64,000 nucleotides of DNA, from the NCBI GenBank assembly GCA_009829735.1, contig CM020620.1:21612020-21676019 (forward strand), given 5' to 3'. The number at the start of each line of letters is the position of its first letter. The first letter of the stretch is position 1. The notes below the pieces were generated by a model. That model was given only the letters and a program-made list of their open reading frames with translations. It made no database searches and was not told the origin of the DNA. Shown in pieces: positions 10,271 through 21,497 of the stretch. The position numbers were made by a program, and so were the translations under genes. Source of the stretch: Pyropia yezoensis. Its lineage: Eukaryota; Rhodophyta; Bangiophyceae; Bangiales; Bangiaceae.

Positions 10271-13200
10271 TGCAGCTGCTCTCCTCCCCGCTCGGGTCGA
10301 CCTGGACGGGTCCGCGCGCGTGACGCCGCCGCGCGGTCGCGGACTGACGGGTGAGGGCGGGTGTGGGATCAGCACGGGTTGCGCACCCGTTGCCGCCTCA
10401 CCCTCCCCGCCCCACCACCAACCACCTCCCCCCCCCTTTCCAAGCTCCACCACGCCACCATAGCCCTCTGCTCCCAAAAACGCACCCCGCCTCAACCACG
10501 CGGTGGCCACGCACGTCGACGGCCGCGTGACGAGGCGGCGGTGCGGGTGAAAGGCGGGGGGAAGGGTGGAGAGCACCGGGAGCGCCGGGAGGTGTGTTTT
10601 TCGCGCGCGCCCGCCCTCCCTCTCCGCCCCTCTGCCCTCCTCTCACCAGAGGGTAGGGGCGGCGCCAGAGCGAGCGCACGCCACCGTGTGCTGTCGTCAT
10701 TGCAACGGGCCGCGCGGGGGGAGGGGCGGCAGGGGGCAGGGAAGACACACCACCGCCGCCGGTGCCGACACCCCGAGCAAGCGGGAGGGAGGGAATGAGC
10801 GGGATGATCCCCCTACCCCCGAGCCGCGACAAAGGGCACAGTGTCGGGGGGTGCGCGCGAGGTGGCAGCGGGGGGGGGGGAGGGGTTGCCCTCAGCCGCC
10901 GGCACGCGGCTGCTGCTTTTTTTCCTTTTTTTTGTGCGGCTGGCGGCGGTCCGGCGGCGGGCTGCCGCCGCCGCCGCCGCGTGCTCCGCCGCCGGTGGCC
11001 AAGGCGGGGGGCCAACGGCGGGGGCCCCCGCGTCGTCGCCGCCGCCGCCGCTGCTGCCGCCACCGCCGCCGCCGCTGCCACTGCCGCCGCTGCCACCGCG
11101 GCCGCCGCGTCCGCCGCTGCTGCTGCCGCGGCGGTCGCGCACGCCCGCACTGGCGGCGCCCCGTGGCCACCCCCCCGACCTGGGAGTGCGCCCGCCCACG
11201 CCCTTCCACGACGCGGCGGCACGAAAAAAGGCTGGCCGGTCCCGGCCGGCCGCGGCCAGCCGCCGCCGCCACCGTCGCCGCCGCGTGGCCCAATGGGCGG
11301 GCGGGGCGGGTGGGGTGGGCTGGCGGCGGTCCCGTGGGTGTCAGCCGCTTGCCCCGCCCCAGCATGGCCGGGCGGCGGCGGACGGTGGCGGCCGGCGGCA
11401 CCCGCCACCGCCACCGCCCCGTTGCAGTGGAGGCCGCGGTGACCACAGGGAGGGGGCCCCCGCCCTGTGGTAGCACCGCCTTTGGGTTGAGGGGGCGGGG
11501 GTGGAGGGCCGCCTCACCACCGTGGTGCAGATTTTTTTTTTTTTTTTGAGGAGGTCAGGGGGAGGCGCCAGTTCGCCCTGCCCGTGTCACCACCGCCCCT
11601 CCCCCCCCCCTCCCCAGCACCAAAAGTCTTGGCACCGCCCGCCGCCAGCTGGCAGCGGCCCGCCGCCGCCGCCCGCGTCGCGAGCGCCGCTGCGGCGACG
11701 GTCACCGGCAGACGCACTGGGGCACGGCACGTACTGTACAGCACAGTCCCAAGGGGGGAGGCTAACGCGGCAGCCGCGCCCCAACCCCCAACCACATCCC
11801 CCTCCCGCCGTCGACGGGTGGCTCGCGGGGTAGTAGACAAATTGTCCACCGCCCCTTGGCCAGCGGGTCGGGAAGCGGGGGGAAGGACGAACGGGGAAGG
11901 GCGTGCGCGGGCGGGGGACGGACCCCCACCCCGTTGACGGCAGACGGCACAGAGGCGCCGGGGCAGTGGAAGCGGGGGAGAATCGGCACGCGCACGCCGC
12001 CGTGCGCCTCACCGGCACGCGCCGCCCCGCGCTGACACCCCGCCCCGCTACTGGCAGCCGCCGCCGCACGCGACGCCGGGATGGGCAGGAGGGGCGGGGG
12101 GGGGAGGGGGAGTCCCCTGCGGGTGCACGACGGGCGAGCCGCCGTCTGCCCTCGTCGGCTATCCTCCACAGGCCGACGGTGGAACGCAGACTGCCCCTGC
12201 CACACCACACCTTGCTCGTGGTGGGCACGCGCCGACGGCGGCGGCCGCGACGGCGGCGGGGACGGCGGGGTGGCGCTATGCACCTGCCTCTCCATCCCTG
12301 CCGCCCGGCGGGCGGCGGCCAAAGCATTCCAGTCGACGGCAGACGGCCGACGAGGCCACCCGGGCCGCCGTGCTGATGGTGCGCACTACCAGCCCTCCCG
12401 AGCCCCTCCCTCTTACCCTCCGCCCTTCCACCTCCTTCCAGCGCGGGCGTCGTCAGGCAACTTAGCAGGCACGCACGCCACCTGTCCTGCCAGCGGGGCG
12501 ACGTGCGCTGGTAGCCACTAGCGCCGAACGGCACGCGGCGGAGGGGGGAAGGAGCGGCGGCGGCGGCGGTCCGGGTCGTGCCGCTGGCGTTCATCTTGCA
12601 TGGGGAGGGCGGGAAACGGGCGGCCTGCGCCACTCTTCGTGTCGCATCGCGGGAGAGACCGCGTGGCAGGACGCAGACCGCCGGCGGACCTCATTTTTGT
12701 ATGCTTGGCACGAGGTGGCTGCGTCTCGTGCCAGCGGAGGTCCTCTCCCGTCCTGGCCGCCTGGCCGGCAGCGCAAAGACCAGCGGGTGCCCAAACGCGG
12801 CGGCGCCACACCCCCATGGTGGAACGGCGTGTGCCAACGTAAGAAAGCCTAGTGGCCCCGCCGAGGGTGGGTGGCGGTCCGCTGTACCGGCTGCTGTAGC
12901 CACCACGGCGGGGTGGCGGCGGGGCGGGTAGGAGACGCGCCGGGACGCGAGCACGCCCACCGTGACGGGTGGGCAGCCCGGTATTCACCTTTCCCCCCCC
13001 ACCCCCGCGCGCACTCACCAAAACCCGCCGCCACCACTGACGCAGCCCCCATCCGGCCGGCTGCCGGACGCAGCTGCGCCAGTGGCGGCCGGCCACCCGC
13101 AGGGCGGGTCTGCGCGCGGCAGGCGCCGGCACTTTGGGCACGCTCCGGTGGCTCGCGCGCGTGCGCGAGCGCGCCGCCGCCCCTGCGCCACGCGCCCTGT

Positions 13201-14144
13201 GTCCCCCGCCGCGGATGCCTTGCCACCTGGGGGTAGTGCCCGTGCCTCCGCCCGCCCCACCCCCCGCCGCTCCTGTCCCCCCCCCAACCGCCAACCCCCC
13301 GCCGAGGACGGTCCGCCGCTGCCCCCTCTCCCCAACCCCCCATCTGGAGGGTATTTCCCCCCGCCCCCCTCCCCCCCCCCCCCCCACCGCCATGTACTGT
13401 ACAGGTGACCCGAACAGTGGTGTACAGGTGGCGTACAGTGATGAACCTCAGTGGGCTACTTGTACACATGGACCTGTCATATAACCGCGTACACACAGTA
13501 GCTGCCCGGCTGCGCCCCCGCGGTGGTCCACCCCCCCCCCCCCCCGCCCCGGCGCCTCATGTCCACTCTTGATTCCGCGCAGCCCATGCGTTGGCGGGGA
13601 GTAGGGGGGTGGGGGGGCGGGGGGGGCGTGAGGGAGGGGGGTGCAGCACGGGGTGGCTGCGCGCCCACCGGCTGGGGGCCAGCGGGCAGGTACATGGCCG
13701 CCCCCGCCGCGTGGTGACCTGCCGTCGTGGCCGGCGTTTGGGTGGCGGCTGGCCGCTTTTCGCCATTGGCGGCGACCGCCGCGGGGAAGAGGGAGGGCGG
13801 CCGGCGGTGGGAAGGGTGTCGGCGGCTTCTGGCGCTTGCACCACGGCCGCTGACGGTGGGGGTGGAACGGCAACTGACCGTGGTGATGGCACCGCAGCTG
13901 ACAACGCTATGTAGTGTCACTGCGGCGGGCCGTGAGGGTGGCACGACCGACGGCAGCGGGTCACTGGAAAATCGGGACCAGATGAGTGCTCAGCAAACAA
14001 GTGGCCATCCCGCAGGACGCGCAGGGACGTGTGCGCCGCACAACCTTCCCAAACCCCTCCCTCCTGTCCAGTCACGCCGGCAGGTATCCCATGCGAACGC
14101 TTGCCAGTATGTTGTTACAAAGCGTCGAGCTTGCTCAGTTCACT
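9710..14144. other. Very GC-rich low-complexity region without a supported gene
   Basis: About 4.4 kb dominated by GCC/GGC triplets, C-runs (about 10230-10270) and G-runs. Open frames of 300-350 codons occur on both strands at the same positions, as expected where stop codons are rare. None starts in a good context with a recognisable domain. A lower-GC stretch at 13390-13500 carries several TGTACAG-like words (GTACTGTACAGG, GTGTACAGG, GTACAGTG). It may hold the promoter of the sterol gene and the 3' end of ALG9. Confidence 0.5.
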
Positions 14145-16052
14145 TCACCCTTCTAGCGGCAGGGCGGCCAGATTCCGCACCACCTGCGCCTCTGTCCACA
14201 CAATGTGCTTGTCGTGGTCGGGGGTCCAAAACGCGCGCCACGGGCTGGGACTCCGCGCCGCGTCCATGACCCTCTCGCCAGCCACCACCATCCGGTCCAC
14301 CTCGTCGACGGGCACCTCTGTCGACCGGTCCTCCGCGGCGGTCGTGACAAAGTAGTGGCACGCCGCCACGTTGTCCCACCACTGGTCGTCTACCCCCTCG
14401 TTGCGGCCATTGACCGCGGCGGGCGCGGCAGCGGCTGTGCCCGCCCGCACCGACGGCACCGGGGGGGCGTAGTAAAGGGGCATGGCGGGGGAGCCCATCG
14501 GGGGGCGGAGGAAGCGCAGGCGGGTAGTGGCGGGAAGGAACCAGTGCGACGGGAACCGGTGCCACTGGGAGGCGACGCACAGGTTGAGCGGGTGGCTCTC
14601 GTTGGGCACAAACGACGAGTGCCGCGGCGACCCGTCTAGCTGCAGCTCTGTGTGGGTAAATGACTCGAAAACCGCGTGATGGCCAGTATACCCGAGGTGG
14701 AGCGCCGTCTCCCGCGACGCAAACAGCGCGGCTGAGAGGGCGACGGCGGCCAGGGAGACGAGGGCGCTGAGGATGGCCCCTAAAGAGAAGCCGGTGGGTG
14801 GACCCACCGGCGCAGGCGTCCCCGAGCTGGGGGGGGCAACGGGCACCCGAGGGCGGAAGAGGATAGACTGCCAGTCCCCCAGCGACACCGCCCCTGACAG
14901 CGCCAGCAACGGGTAAATGGGTGCCAGGAATCGCTCCTCCTTGTGAGGCTGCGGCCAAAACACCCCGAGCCACACCCACAGCGGGGAGAGAAAGATCACG
15001 CGCGTGAGCATGTCCGACATGCGAGGCCACACGGGCGTCACGTAGCCGTGAATGTGCCACAGGAGCACACCGGCGGCCACACACGCCGTCGCCACCGTCC
15101 CATTCAGCACCAGGCTCGACGCGTAATACGTCCAGGGCGCAACGCCAAACACATTGGGGCCCCCCTCCCCGTTGATCACGTTGTAGAGCAGCAGATTGAG
15201 GGGCGGGATGACCAGCCGCCCATAGTGCAAGCTCTCCACCGCCACCAGCGGCACGGCAAGCAACGCCCCTGCCGTGACCGCCACGCGAAGGACAAATAGC
15301 ACCCCCCGTCGGTAGCTGGCGTGAATGGCGAGCGGGACCCCCAGGGCGGCCGCAAAAGGCCAGCCCACCACGGCCGCCACCGCCACACCCACGATGGCTC
15401 TGCCAAATTCGCCCACCATCCACCACCCCACCGCGGCGGTGGTGGCAATCATGGCAAACGAGCTGGGCAGCAGCTCCCCACCGGCCCGGAAGAGGCCCGG
15501 AGAGGTGATCAGGAAGGCCAGGCAAAGACGGGCGGTGGGCTTACCAAACCGCCATACCGTCGAGTCGTACAGGAGGGCCTCTGCGGCGGCGGCGGCCAAG
15601 CCGAGGGCCACCTTGACGGCCGTCAGGGCGTGGCGCTTATCCGAACCGGCCGCCGCCGCAATCCGTGCCACCACCGCAGCCGGGTACAGAAAGGAGTAGC
15701 TGCGAAGCGCAAACGCCGGCGCGTGCTCCCACGTGCGCAGGCCGGTGCCGTGGACGAGGTAGTGGAGCGGCTCCCAGTAGTTCATCGTCTCATCACAGTC
15801 GGCGGGGAAGGGCGACAGCAGCGCCCCCGCAATGTGAAAGACCGCCAGGAGGAGGAACGCGGACGCGGGGTTGGGCGTCCACCCGGGCAGCCGCGCGTCC
15901 CGGTAGCGGGAGAAGGAGAGGCTAACAAAGCGGCGGGTGGCTGTGCCCAGCCGGGAGCGCCGGGGGGGGGGGGCATTCTTGGCGGCTGACGCAGGGGACA
16001 ACCGCGGCGGTTGGCCGGGCGGGCGCGTCCGCCGCCGCTGGCGGAGAGCCAT
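14145..16052 (-). CDS. ALG9: ALG9 alpha-1,2-mannosyltransferase (GT22 family)
   Basis: A 635-residue multi-pass ER membrane enzyme of N-glycan assembly. ALG9 adds alpha-1,2-linked mannoses to the lumenal dolichol-PP oligosaccharide using dolichyl-P-mannose. Family signatures are clear: ADCDETMNYWEPLHYLVHG (84-102), with the acidic residues of the first lumenal loop, then LRTWEHAPAFALRSYSFLYP just after it. Further on are LLYNVINGEGGPNVFGVAPW (289-307) and the conserved HKEERFLAPIYPLLAL beginning at residue 370. About ten hydrophobic segments fill residues 65-400. The C-terminal third carries an Ala/Pro linker and a lumenal tail. The start is the ATG at 16052 (ATGGC context); the longer frame opens only with GTG. 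There is no intron. The YIPF5 gene lies 316 bp upstream on the same strand. Confidence 0.93.
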   Translation of the reverse strand: MALRQRRRTRPPGQPPRLSPASAAKNAPPPRRSRLGTATRRFVSLSFSRYRDARLPGWTPNPASAFLLLAVFHIAGALLSPFPADCDETMNYWEPLHYLVHGTGLRTWEHAPAFALRSYSFLYPAAVVARIAAAAGSDKRHALTAVKVALGLAAAAAEALLYDSTVWRFGKPTARLCLAFLITSPGLFRAGGELLPSSFAMIATTAAVGWWMVGEFGRAIVGVAVAAVVGWPFAAALGVPLAIHASYRRGVLFVLRVAVTAGALLAVPLVAVESLHYGRLVIPPLNLLLYNVINGEGGPNVFGVAPWTYYASSLVLNGTVATACVAAGVLLWHIHGYVTPVWPRMSDMLTRVIFLSPLWVWLGVFWPQPHKEERFLAPIYPLLALSGAVSLGDWQSILFRPRVPVAPPSSGTPAPVGPPTGFSLGAILSALVSLAAVALSAALFASRETALHLGYTGHHAVFESFTHTELQLDGSPRHSSFVPNESHPLNLCVASQWHRFPSHWFLPATTRLRFLRPPMGSPAMPLYYAPPVPSVRAGTAAAAPAAVNGRNEGVDDQWWDNVAACHYFVTTAAEDRSTEVPVDEVDRMVVAGERVMDAARSPSPWRAFWTPDHDKHIVWTEAQVVRNLAALPLEG

Positions 16053-16368
16053 CGTGGATGCTCCTGCCTCCCCGCCCGCGGCCAACGCGGGAGCTCGATG
16101 CCTTGGCGTTGCGTGACAGGCGCGGACGGCCACGCCGACGCAGATCCTTGACCACGCCCAGTCGAGCTGATGCTTGAGCGCGGGCTGTCAGCGCATCCGG
16201 TTGGTCACACCGGATTTACAGAGCTTGAGCGCACAACGCTGCACTTCGCCACACGCGGTGAACCGCCCCGCGGCTACGAGACAGACACGGAAAAGCAAAA
16301 GAAAAGCTGTATTGCAATGTTTTCTGTACACACCCCGAGCAAAAGTATACAATGGGATGCAGCTAGCC
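16053..16368. other. Short intergenic region between YIPF5 (3' end) and ALG9 (5' end)
   Basis: Holds the 3' end of the YIPF5 transcript and the ALG9 promoter. No obvious TATA box. TGTACA at about 16326-16331, some 40 bp beyond the YIPF5 stop, may belong to its 3' end signal. Confidence 0.4.
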
Positions 16369-18175
16369 TCAAAAGATGGTGATGAGAGCAAAAGAAGTGT
16401 AGAGCAGCGCAAGCGGGTACGCCACGAGCCACATTTGGTCCTGTGCCGCTCATGTGCCATACGACAGAGAACACAGCAAGGAGGTGATAGCCGCCAGGAG
16501 CCCTCAGCAACAGGCAAAGGACGCAACCAGGATGCGAGTCAGAGGTCTGCGAAAATATCCAGAACACGCCTCACTCAGCAACGCCGCAACGAGCCCAAGA
16601 ACGGTGGCGCACCATGGCGAGACACAGGACAGTGCACTACATACCTGCATCGACAGCACGGCCACAAAAATCTTGGTGGCCGTCGCCGTAGACCATGTGA
16701 TGGCCAAGGCACCCACAATGTAGCCCAGAAACAAGATCTTTCTACGCACCCAGCAGCAGGCAACAGGAGAAGCAGACAGCCAGCCATAAAAGAACGTCAG
16801 AATGTGGGCTCTCTCACACGGGCGCGGCACAAGAATAAACATCTCACCGCGGTCACACAAGAATACGACCAAGAAAGGCACAAGCTTGAACGCACTTGAC
16901 AGGAAGCACGAGCATGGAGATGGAGAGCACGACCATTGGGAGCAGTGCGTAACCCACGACCGATGTGCATCGATACAAGTCAATGCCGCCCTCCGACATT
17001 AGGTTCAACACGATGTAAATCGACACGCAGCCAGTGATGGCTTGACCGTAGATGACGCCAAACTGGAACTTCCCAGAGAGCGACAGGAAGAAGCCAAGCG
17101 CCAAGCAAAACGCAACGGGCCCGCTCATATCAGCCTCTTCCGCAAACGTCGGGGCAATGGAGGCAAAGGGGTTCATCACCAGCTTGGCTTTCGTGACGAT
17201 GTGCTCCACGTTGATGCCCAGCTCTGCGGTCATCGACACAAATGGCCACGACCGAACACAAGACCAAGAACATCATTCGGTTAGCTGCTGACCGTACCGC
17301 AGACATCCCGCAGACGCCCAGGGACCCAGCGAGCCACAGCGAAGACAGTGCTAACAAATACATAAGCGACCAAGACCAGCTGCAAAAACGGGTGTCACGA
17401 CCAAGACCAGCTGCAAATACGGGTGTCACACAACAGTCCACATACCTTCCAATAAGGGTGGTTCATTCTCAAAGTCATCCGTAGATGGCGCAGGAGCGGC
17501 GGGCATGTAGTAGTCTGGCACCTGGGTTGAGAAAAAGCACATGCGCGCAGAAGTTTAACCAAAAAAAAACAGGAAAGTGGTGACCAGGAACACGAACAGA
17601 GCCATCACACCTGTCAGCGTTCGCTTGTCAACGTGAGAACGAAGGCCCTCACATTCGACGCAAGCAGGCTCCCTTGGAAACCCAAGCATGTCACACTCCC
17701 ACCTGGCTCCCACCAGTCTCCACGCTCACGGTGCAACCCCAGCACCAACGTCCTGCACTGCCTTTCGGACCCGATGCGGCAAGCGGAACGAGCGTACACC
17801 GGCAGGCTGACCGAAACTAGTTTGGTAGAAGCTGCCCCCACCTCCGCCACCACCGCCGCCTCCATTCCCGCCCTGCATGAAGCCCCCGCCAGCCTGCACA
17901 GACAATCGCAAGGAACACAAGCGAGCGTGTCCCAGATACCGATAAGGAGGCAGTAAACCAAATCAAAGTAGACAACGCCCATACGACCAGACACAGCGGT
18001 TAGATCAGGATACAAAAAATAAAGCCACCACATTGGTAGCCCTGCGTGAAACAAAAGCAGCTCAGGCAGCCCTGCATGGAACAGAAGCTGTGGTGACGGT
18101 CACGCCTCCTCGACCAGGAGCCATAAGCGGATATGCACGTACCGGCTGCTGGGGGAAGACAATGTTGGCAGACAT
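16369..18175 (-). CDS. YIPF5: YIPF5/YIP1 family Golgi-ER membrane protein, six exons
   Basis: The exons can be joined by eye in one frame. Exon 1 is 18175-18143 (MSANIVFPQQP), exon 2 is 17893-17800, exon 3 is 17514-17446, exon 4 is 17223-16896, exon 5 is 16741-16645 and exon 6 is 16440-16369. Every junction has GT-AG ends (donors GTACGT, GTGTAC, GTATGT, GTGCGT, GTATGT) and phases agree. An alternative acceptor for exon 3 at 17521 would break the phase. The product is about 230 residues: a Gly/Gln-rich N-terminus with SFYQTSFGQP, then ENEPPLLEELGINVEHI, ADMSGPVAFCLALGFFLSL, a run of five hydrophobic segments and the ending LVAYPLALLYTSFALITIF. This is the YIP1 layout. Such proteins bind Ypt/Rab GTPases in ER-to-Golgi transport. 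Introns are 154-285 nt. Confidence 0.9.
17367..17429. repeat. 31-bp tandem duplication inside YIPF5 intron 3
   Basis: CGACCAAGACCAGCTGCAAA followed by (A/T)ACGGGTGTCA occurs twice in direct succession (starts at 17367 and 17398) within the intron between exons 3 and 4. It differs by a single base and does not touch splice sites. Confidence 0.7.
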
Positions 18176-18668
18176 GGTGCAGGCTGCGAAGACCAACGCT
18201 CTTTCAGGAATCCAAGAAAAACAAGGTCCAAGCAGAGAGCAAGTGACCAAGCTCGACAACCGCCAGCCGACGTTGCAGAGGACAAGTCGATAGAGGGTGC
18301 ATCCGCGGGCTGACAATACTGTACAGTTCTACGGTAAAATGACACTTTCTTCGCGGGTAATGACGATGCCACGCACAATGGGCGAGCCAGATAGTAAATA
18401 CATATATACTCTTTCGTCGCTTCCATTGAGGTCGGTGTTAGTCATACCAAATACACCTGTCCTGATACTCCATTGAATCAACTGCGGTTCGTGTATGTAC
18501 TGTAGTACCACGCCGGCAGATGGGGGGCGTACATGGGAAAGGTGTCGCCATCAACACACACACACTTCCCCGTCCGCTCGTGGCGAGGCAGCCCGGGCCG
18601 CAGCGGTCTGATTGTTGAACTGAGAACCTCCTTGCTGACCAAGGACTGCTCTTCTTCTTGGCCTGAAG
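18176..18668. promoter_or_regulatory. Shared promoter region between YIPF5 (minus) and NAA10 (plus)
   Basis: The two start codons face away from each other 493 bp apart. The stretch is less GC-rich than the surroundings and contains ACATATATAC at about 18399 and GTATGTACTGTAGTACC near 18493, either of which could serve as core promoter elements. A divergent pair of housekeeping genes of this spacing is likely to share a bidirectional promoter; this is inference. Confidence 0.45.
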
Positions 18669-19457
18669 ATGGTCAACATTCGGCGAGCCAAGGTATGTCC
18701 TTCTCCTCTGATAGCTTCCGCGAATGCCGTCGTACTCCGCTGCATGAACGCCCTGCGTTTTGCGCTTTGACGTTGCGTATTTCTTTTCTCTTTTCATGTT
18801 CTGTGGCAGAGTGTCGCACGAGGACACTCATATGTTTTTTGTTGTGCTTTGATGACTGATATCTTCCGTGCGTTCATTTCATCGTCGTGTGCCCTGTACC
18901 GCTTCCGCCTTTTATCCCTGCGACCTGCTGTGTGCCTGTACCAGCCAGAGGACCTGCTGGCCATTCAGTCATGCAACCTTTCGTGCTTACCTGAGAACTA
19001 CCAGATGAAGTACTACTTTTATCACATCCTCTCTTGGCCTCAGCTGATGTACGTAGCAGAGGACTCGGCATCGACGCCTCCGAAAATCGTCGGCTATGTC
19101 CTGGCCAAGATGGAGGAGGAGGACAACCCGGCTGACATTCACGGCCACATTACCTCTCTTGCAGTGCTGCGGTCTCACCGGAAGCTCGGCATCGCTGACC
19201 GGCTCATGACGGCCGCGCACTTTGCGATGCGGGAGAGCTTCCGCGCCGGCTACGCCAGCCTTCACGTTCGCAAGAGCAACGCTGCCGCCAAGCACTTGTA
19301 TGTAGAGAGCCTCGGTTACAAGATCCATGACATTGAGGCCAAGTACTATGCCGACGCCGAGGACGCCTTTGACATGCGGAAAAGGTTTGTGGAGGCCGCT
19401 GAGAGCTTGAGCAGCAGGGCGAGCAGTAGTAAGCGCTTGACGGGACCAGCACTTTGA
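18669..19457 (+). CDS. NAA10: NAA10/ARD1, catalytic subunit of N-terminal acetyltransferase A, two exons
   Basis: Exon 1 (18669-18692) encodes MVNIRRAK and ends at the donor GTATGT. Exon 2 starts after TACCAG at 18945 and continues [20 protein letters not shown] to the stop at 19455-19457, giving 178 residues. The fold is a GNAT acetyltransferase. Conserved ARD1 features are [17 protein letters not shown] (substrate side), [20 protein letters not shown] with the acetyl-CoA-binding R-x-x-G/A-like loop, and [20 protein letters not shown] and [12 protein letters not shown] near the C-terminus. NAA10 works with NAA15 at the ribosome and acetylates the N-termini of nascent proteins that begin with small residues. 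The open frame before 18945 is intron and should not be used as the start. The tail after residue 155 is Ser-rich and variable in the family. Confidence 0.95.
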
Positions 19458-20390
19458 CCTGTGTTCCATGCTGGCGTATGGTGCGTGTAAATTTTGACGT
19501 TGTTGTCTCTGGTCCCAATGAAGGACATGGTGGCTTCCCGTTCGCGGCTCACGCATTTTTGCAGAGCTCTCCCGTAGTGTCATGTCACACGCCGAAGCGG
19601 CGGTGGCCGACCGCCGGAGCCGCCGCCGCCGCGGCCCCATTGCGCAGGCGGGCGCGCTCCGCGGCTGTGCCTCGACGGCAGCCGAGGCGCCCCCTCGGAC
19701 GCTGCGCCGGCTTGTCCGATGGGCACGGCGGCGCACATCCCCGCGGGGGTCGCTGTGAGAAGGGTCACCCGGCGGGGGGACGGGGCATGCGTGGCGGCTG
19801 CCCTGGGCGCCTGCTCAACGACCCTTCCGCTACTCATCGTTGCACGTTGGGCGGACGCGGGCGCCCTCAAAGTGAGGTGTGCGGGAACTATATAAGCGTC
19901 CATCCGCGTCTTGGCGGGGTGACGTGTTTCTTCCCCCCTGCCCGGCGGGGGGTGATTGTGGCTGGAGCATGTGGTGGCCACCGCCGCAGCTGGTCACCCC
20001 CCACCCCCCATTCCTGTGTTCCCCCTGACGAGGTTGCCGTGGCGCCGTCGTTGAGGTACCCTTTTCTGCACTCCCGCCACCTCCCCGAGAACAGCAGACG
20101 CGTTGATTTCAACAAGGGCTTCTCGCTTTGCTTTGGAGCGACCTCACCCAGTGCCTACTCACAAAATGGGGTACAGGCCCGTGCGCGCGGCGGCGGCGGA
20201 CATCGAACCATTTGCCATCCCCTTCCCACCAGTGGTGCCGCTCCCCACTGCTCACGCGCGGAAACAACGCAAACTACACGCCCACGCCCGATTGCTGATG
20301 CTGCTGGAGAGGGGGGGTACCCCCTCCCCCACCCCCCCGTCCACCTTCCACAACCCCCCCCCTCCCCCTTCGTGCCTACCGTTTTGCACT
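19458..20390. other. Intergenic GC-rich region, no supported gene
   Basis: A long plus-strand open frame runs from NAA10 into the next gene's antisense but has no domain. TATATAAG at about 19889-19896 on the plus strand could be a TATA box, yet no convincing plus-strand gene follows it. The region between the 3' ends of two convergent genes is expected to hold their terminators. Confidence 0.4.
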
Positions 20391-21308
20391 CTACATGTGC
20401 ACCCCCGCGGTGGCAATCGCCTTGCGGCCATGCTCCACCACCGACAGCAGCTTGCGGCCGCCCCGGGCCGCCGCCGCGCGGACGGCCGCCACCTCCCGCG
20501 CGGAGCGGGCGACAAAGCGGCTCGTCACGCAGTCCGCCTCAAACAGTCCCGACACGCGGTAGTCGGCGTCGACGCCCTCAATGGCAAAGTTGTCGGCCGC
20601 CGCGTCCTCGTCCACCGCCGACCGCGAGACGGCGGCCGACGTGAGGTGGCGGGCGGTCTGGCCCAGCACCCCGTGGGGGTCGGTGGGGTAGCCGAGCAGC
20701 TCGGCAGCAATGTCCAGGTGGGGAGTGTCCTCGGCACCCCCCTTCCACACCGTGTCGGCAATGGGCGACGACACCTTGAGCCGGTACGTCGCGTCCTCAA
20801 ACTCCACCGTCGCGTTCTCCCCGCGCGTCAGCAGCAGCCGCGCGCCCGACGGCGTCACCGTCTCCTTGTCGGCGACCAGCGCGGCGCCATTGACGGTCGC
20901 CTCAATGCAGCTGTACCCGCAGTGGGCAATGGACACCCGGTCCACACCACCGCCGGCCTGGATGCCGACCTCGCCCATAAACGTCTGGCCCACCTTTGGC
21001 CCCCCGATAAACGCCGCGTTGACATGCACGGCCGCGTCAGAAATGAGGTTGAACACCTGGTCGCGAGCGCCCGTGAAGTCAAACCACGCGTGGTTGAAGC
21101 CGTAAAAGTGGGGGTCCCCGGTGCCGTACCCGTAGGGCGAGTAGTACTGGCGGTTGGTCACCGACGGGTCCTCCACCTTGAATGACAGGGGGAGGTGCGA
21201 CTCGCCCGCCCCGCGCGACGCGAACCGCACATCCTCACCCGCCACCGACGAGGTGGTGGTGGCAACCACCGCGGCGGCGGCGGCCAGGACCAGCTTGGTG
21301 ACGGCCAT
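20391..21308 (-). CDS. Secreted root-cap/LEA-related (vWD-like) protein
   Basis: A 305-residue protein starting at the ATG at 21308 (ACCATGGC context). The far longer open frame to 22145 runs through the promoter and is not coding. Residues 1-23 (MAVTKLVLAA then AAAVVATTTSSVAG) form a signal peptide. The core YGTGDPHFYGFNHAWFDFTG (about 55-75), then VFNLISDAAVHVNAAFIGG and, further on, GVLGQTARHL follow the pattern of the plant root-cap/late-embryogenesis-related domain, itself similar to von Willebrand D domains. The C-terminal 70 residues are Ala/Arg-rich. It is likely extracellular or wall-associated; its substrate is unknown. A TATA box lies about 185 bp upstream. Confidence 0.8.
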   Translation of the reverse strand: MAVTKLVLAAAAAVVATTTSSVAGEDVRFASRGAGESHLPLSFKVEDPSVTNRQYYSPYGYGTGDPHFYGFNHAWFDFTGARDQVFNLISDAAVHVNAAFIGGPKVGQTFMGEVGIQAGGGVDRVSIAHCGYSCIEATVNGAALVADKETVTPSGARLLLTRGENATVEFEDATYRLKVSSPIADTVWKGGAEDTPHLDIAAELLGYPTDPHGVLGQTARHLTSAAVSRSAVDEDAAADNFAIEGVDADYRVSGLFEADCVTSRFVARSAREVAAVRAAAARGGRKLLSVVEHGRKAIATAGVHM

Positions 21309-21490
21309 GGTTTGGAAGGGGGGGGGGGGGGGGAGGATGGCAGTGCCAACGGGAAGGGTCGATGGAAGGTGGAAGAGGGAGGGGGAAGGTGGCGGTGGTG
21401 AGAACGGCGGCGGTGTGTCGGCTCTCGTCTGCGGGTTGTGTAGCGGATGGGTGGCCAAAGAGACTGCCCAACTCGTCCGCGGGGGCACCC

Positions 21491-21497
21491 TTATAAA
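21491..21497 (-). promoter_or_regulatory. TATA box of the root-cap-like gene
   Basis: Minus strand reads CCCTTTATAAGGG, about 185 bp upstream of the ATG at 21308, matching the spacing seen for the gene at 2472-3152. Confidence 0.55.

Noticed and set aside
9710..14144. Many open frames of 200-350 codons on both strands
   Set aside because: They overlap each other in all frames, are made of Ala/Gly/Pro/Arg runs and lack domains; at this GC content stop codons are rare, so length is no evidence.
16274..17239. Separate small ORFs as individual genes in the YIPF5 region
   Set aside because: They are exons of one gene; joining them at GT-AG junctions with matching phases gives a complete YIP1 protein.
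18849..18944. Open frame upstream of NAA10 exon 2 as the protein start
   Set aside because: The conserved N-terminus MVNIRRAK is at 18669 and splices directly to PEDLL at 18945; the intervening frame is intron.
19887..20390. A plus-strand gene driven by TATATAAG at about 19889
   Set aside because: No plausible coding sequence follows before the antisense root-cap-like gene.
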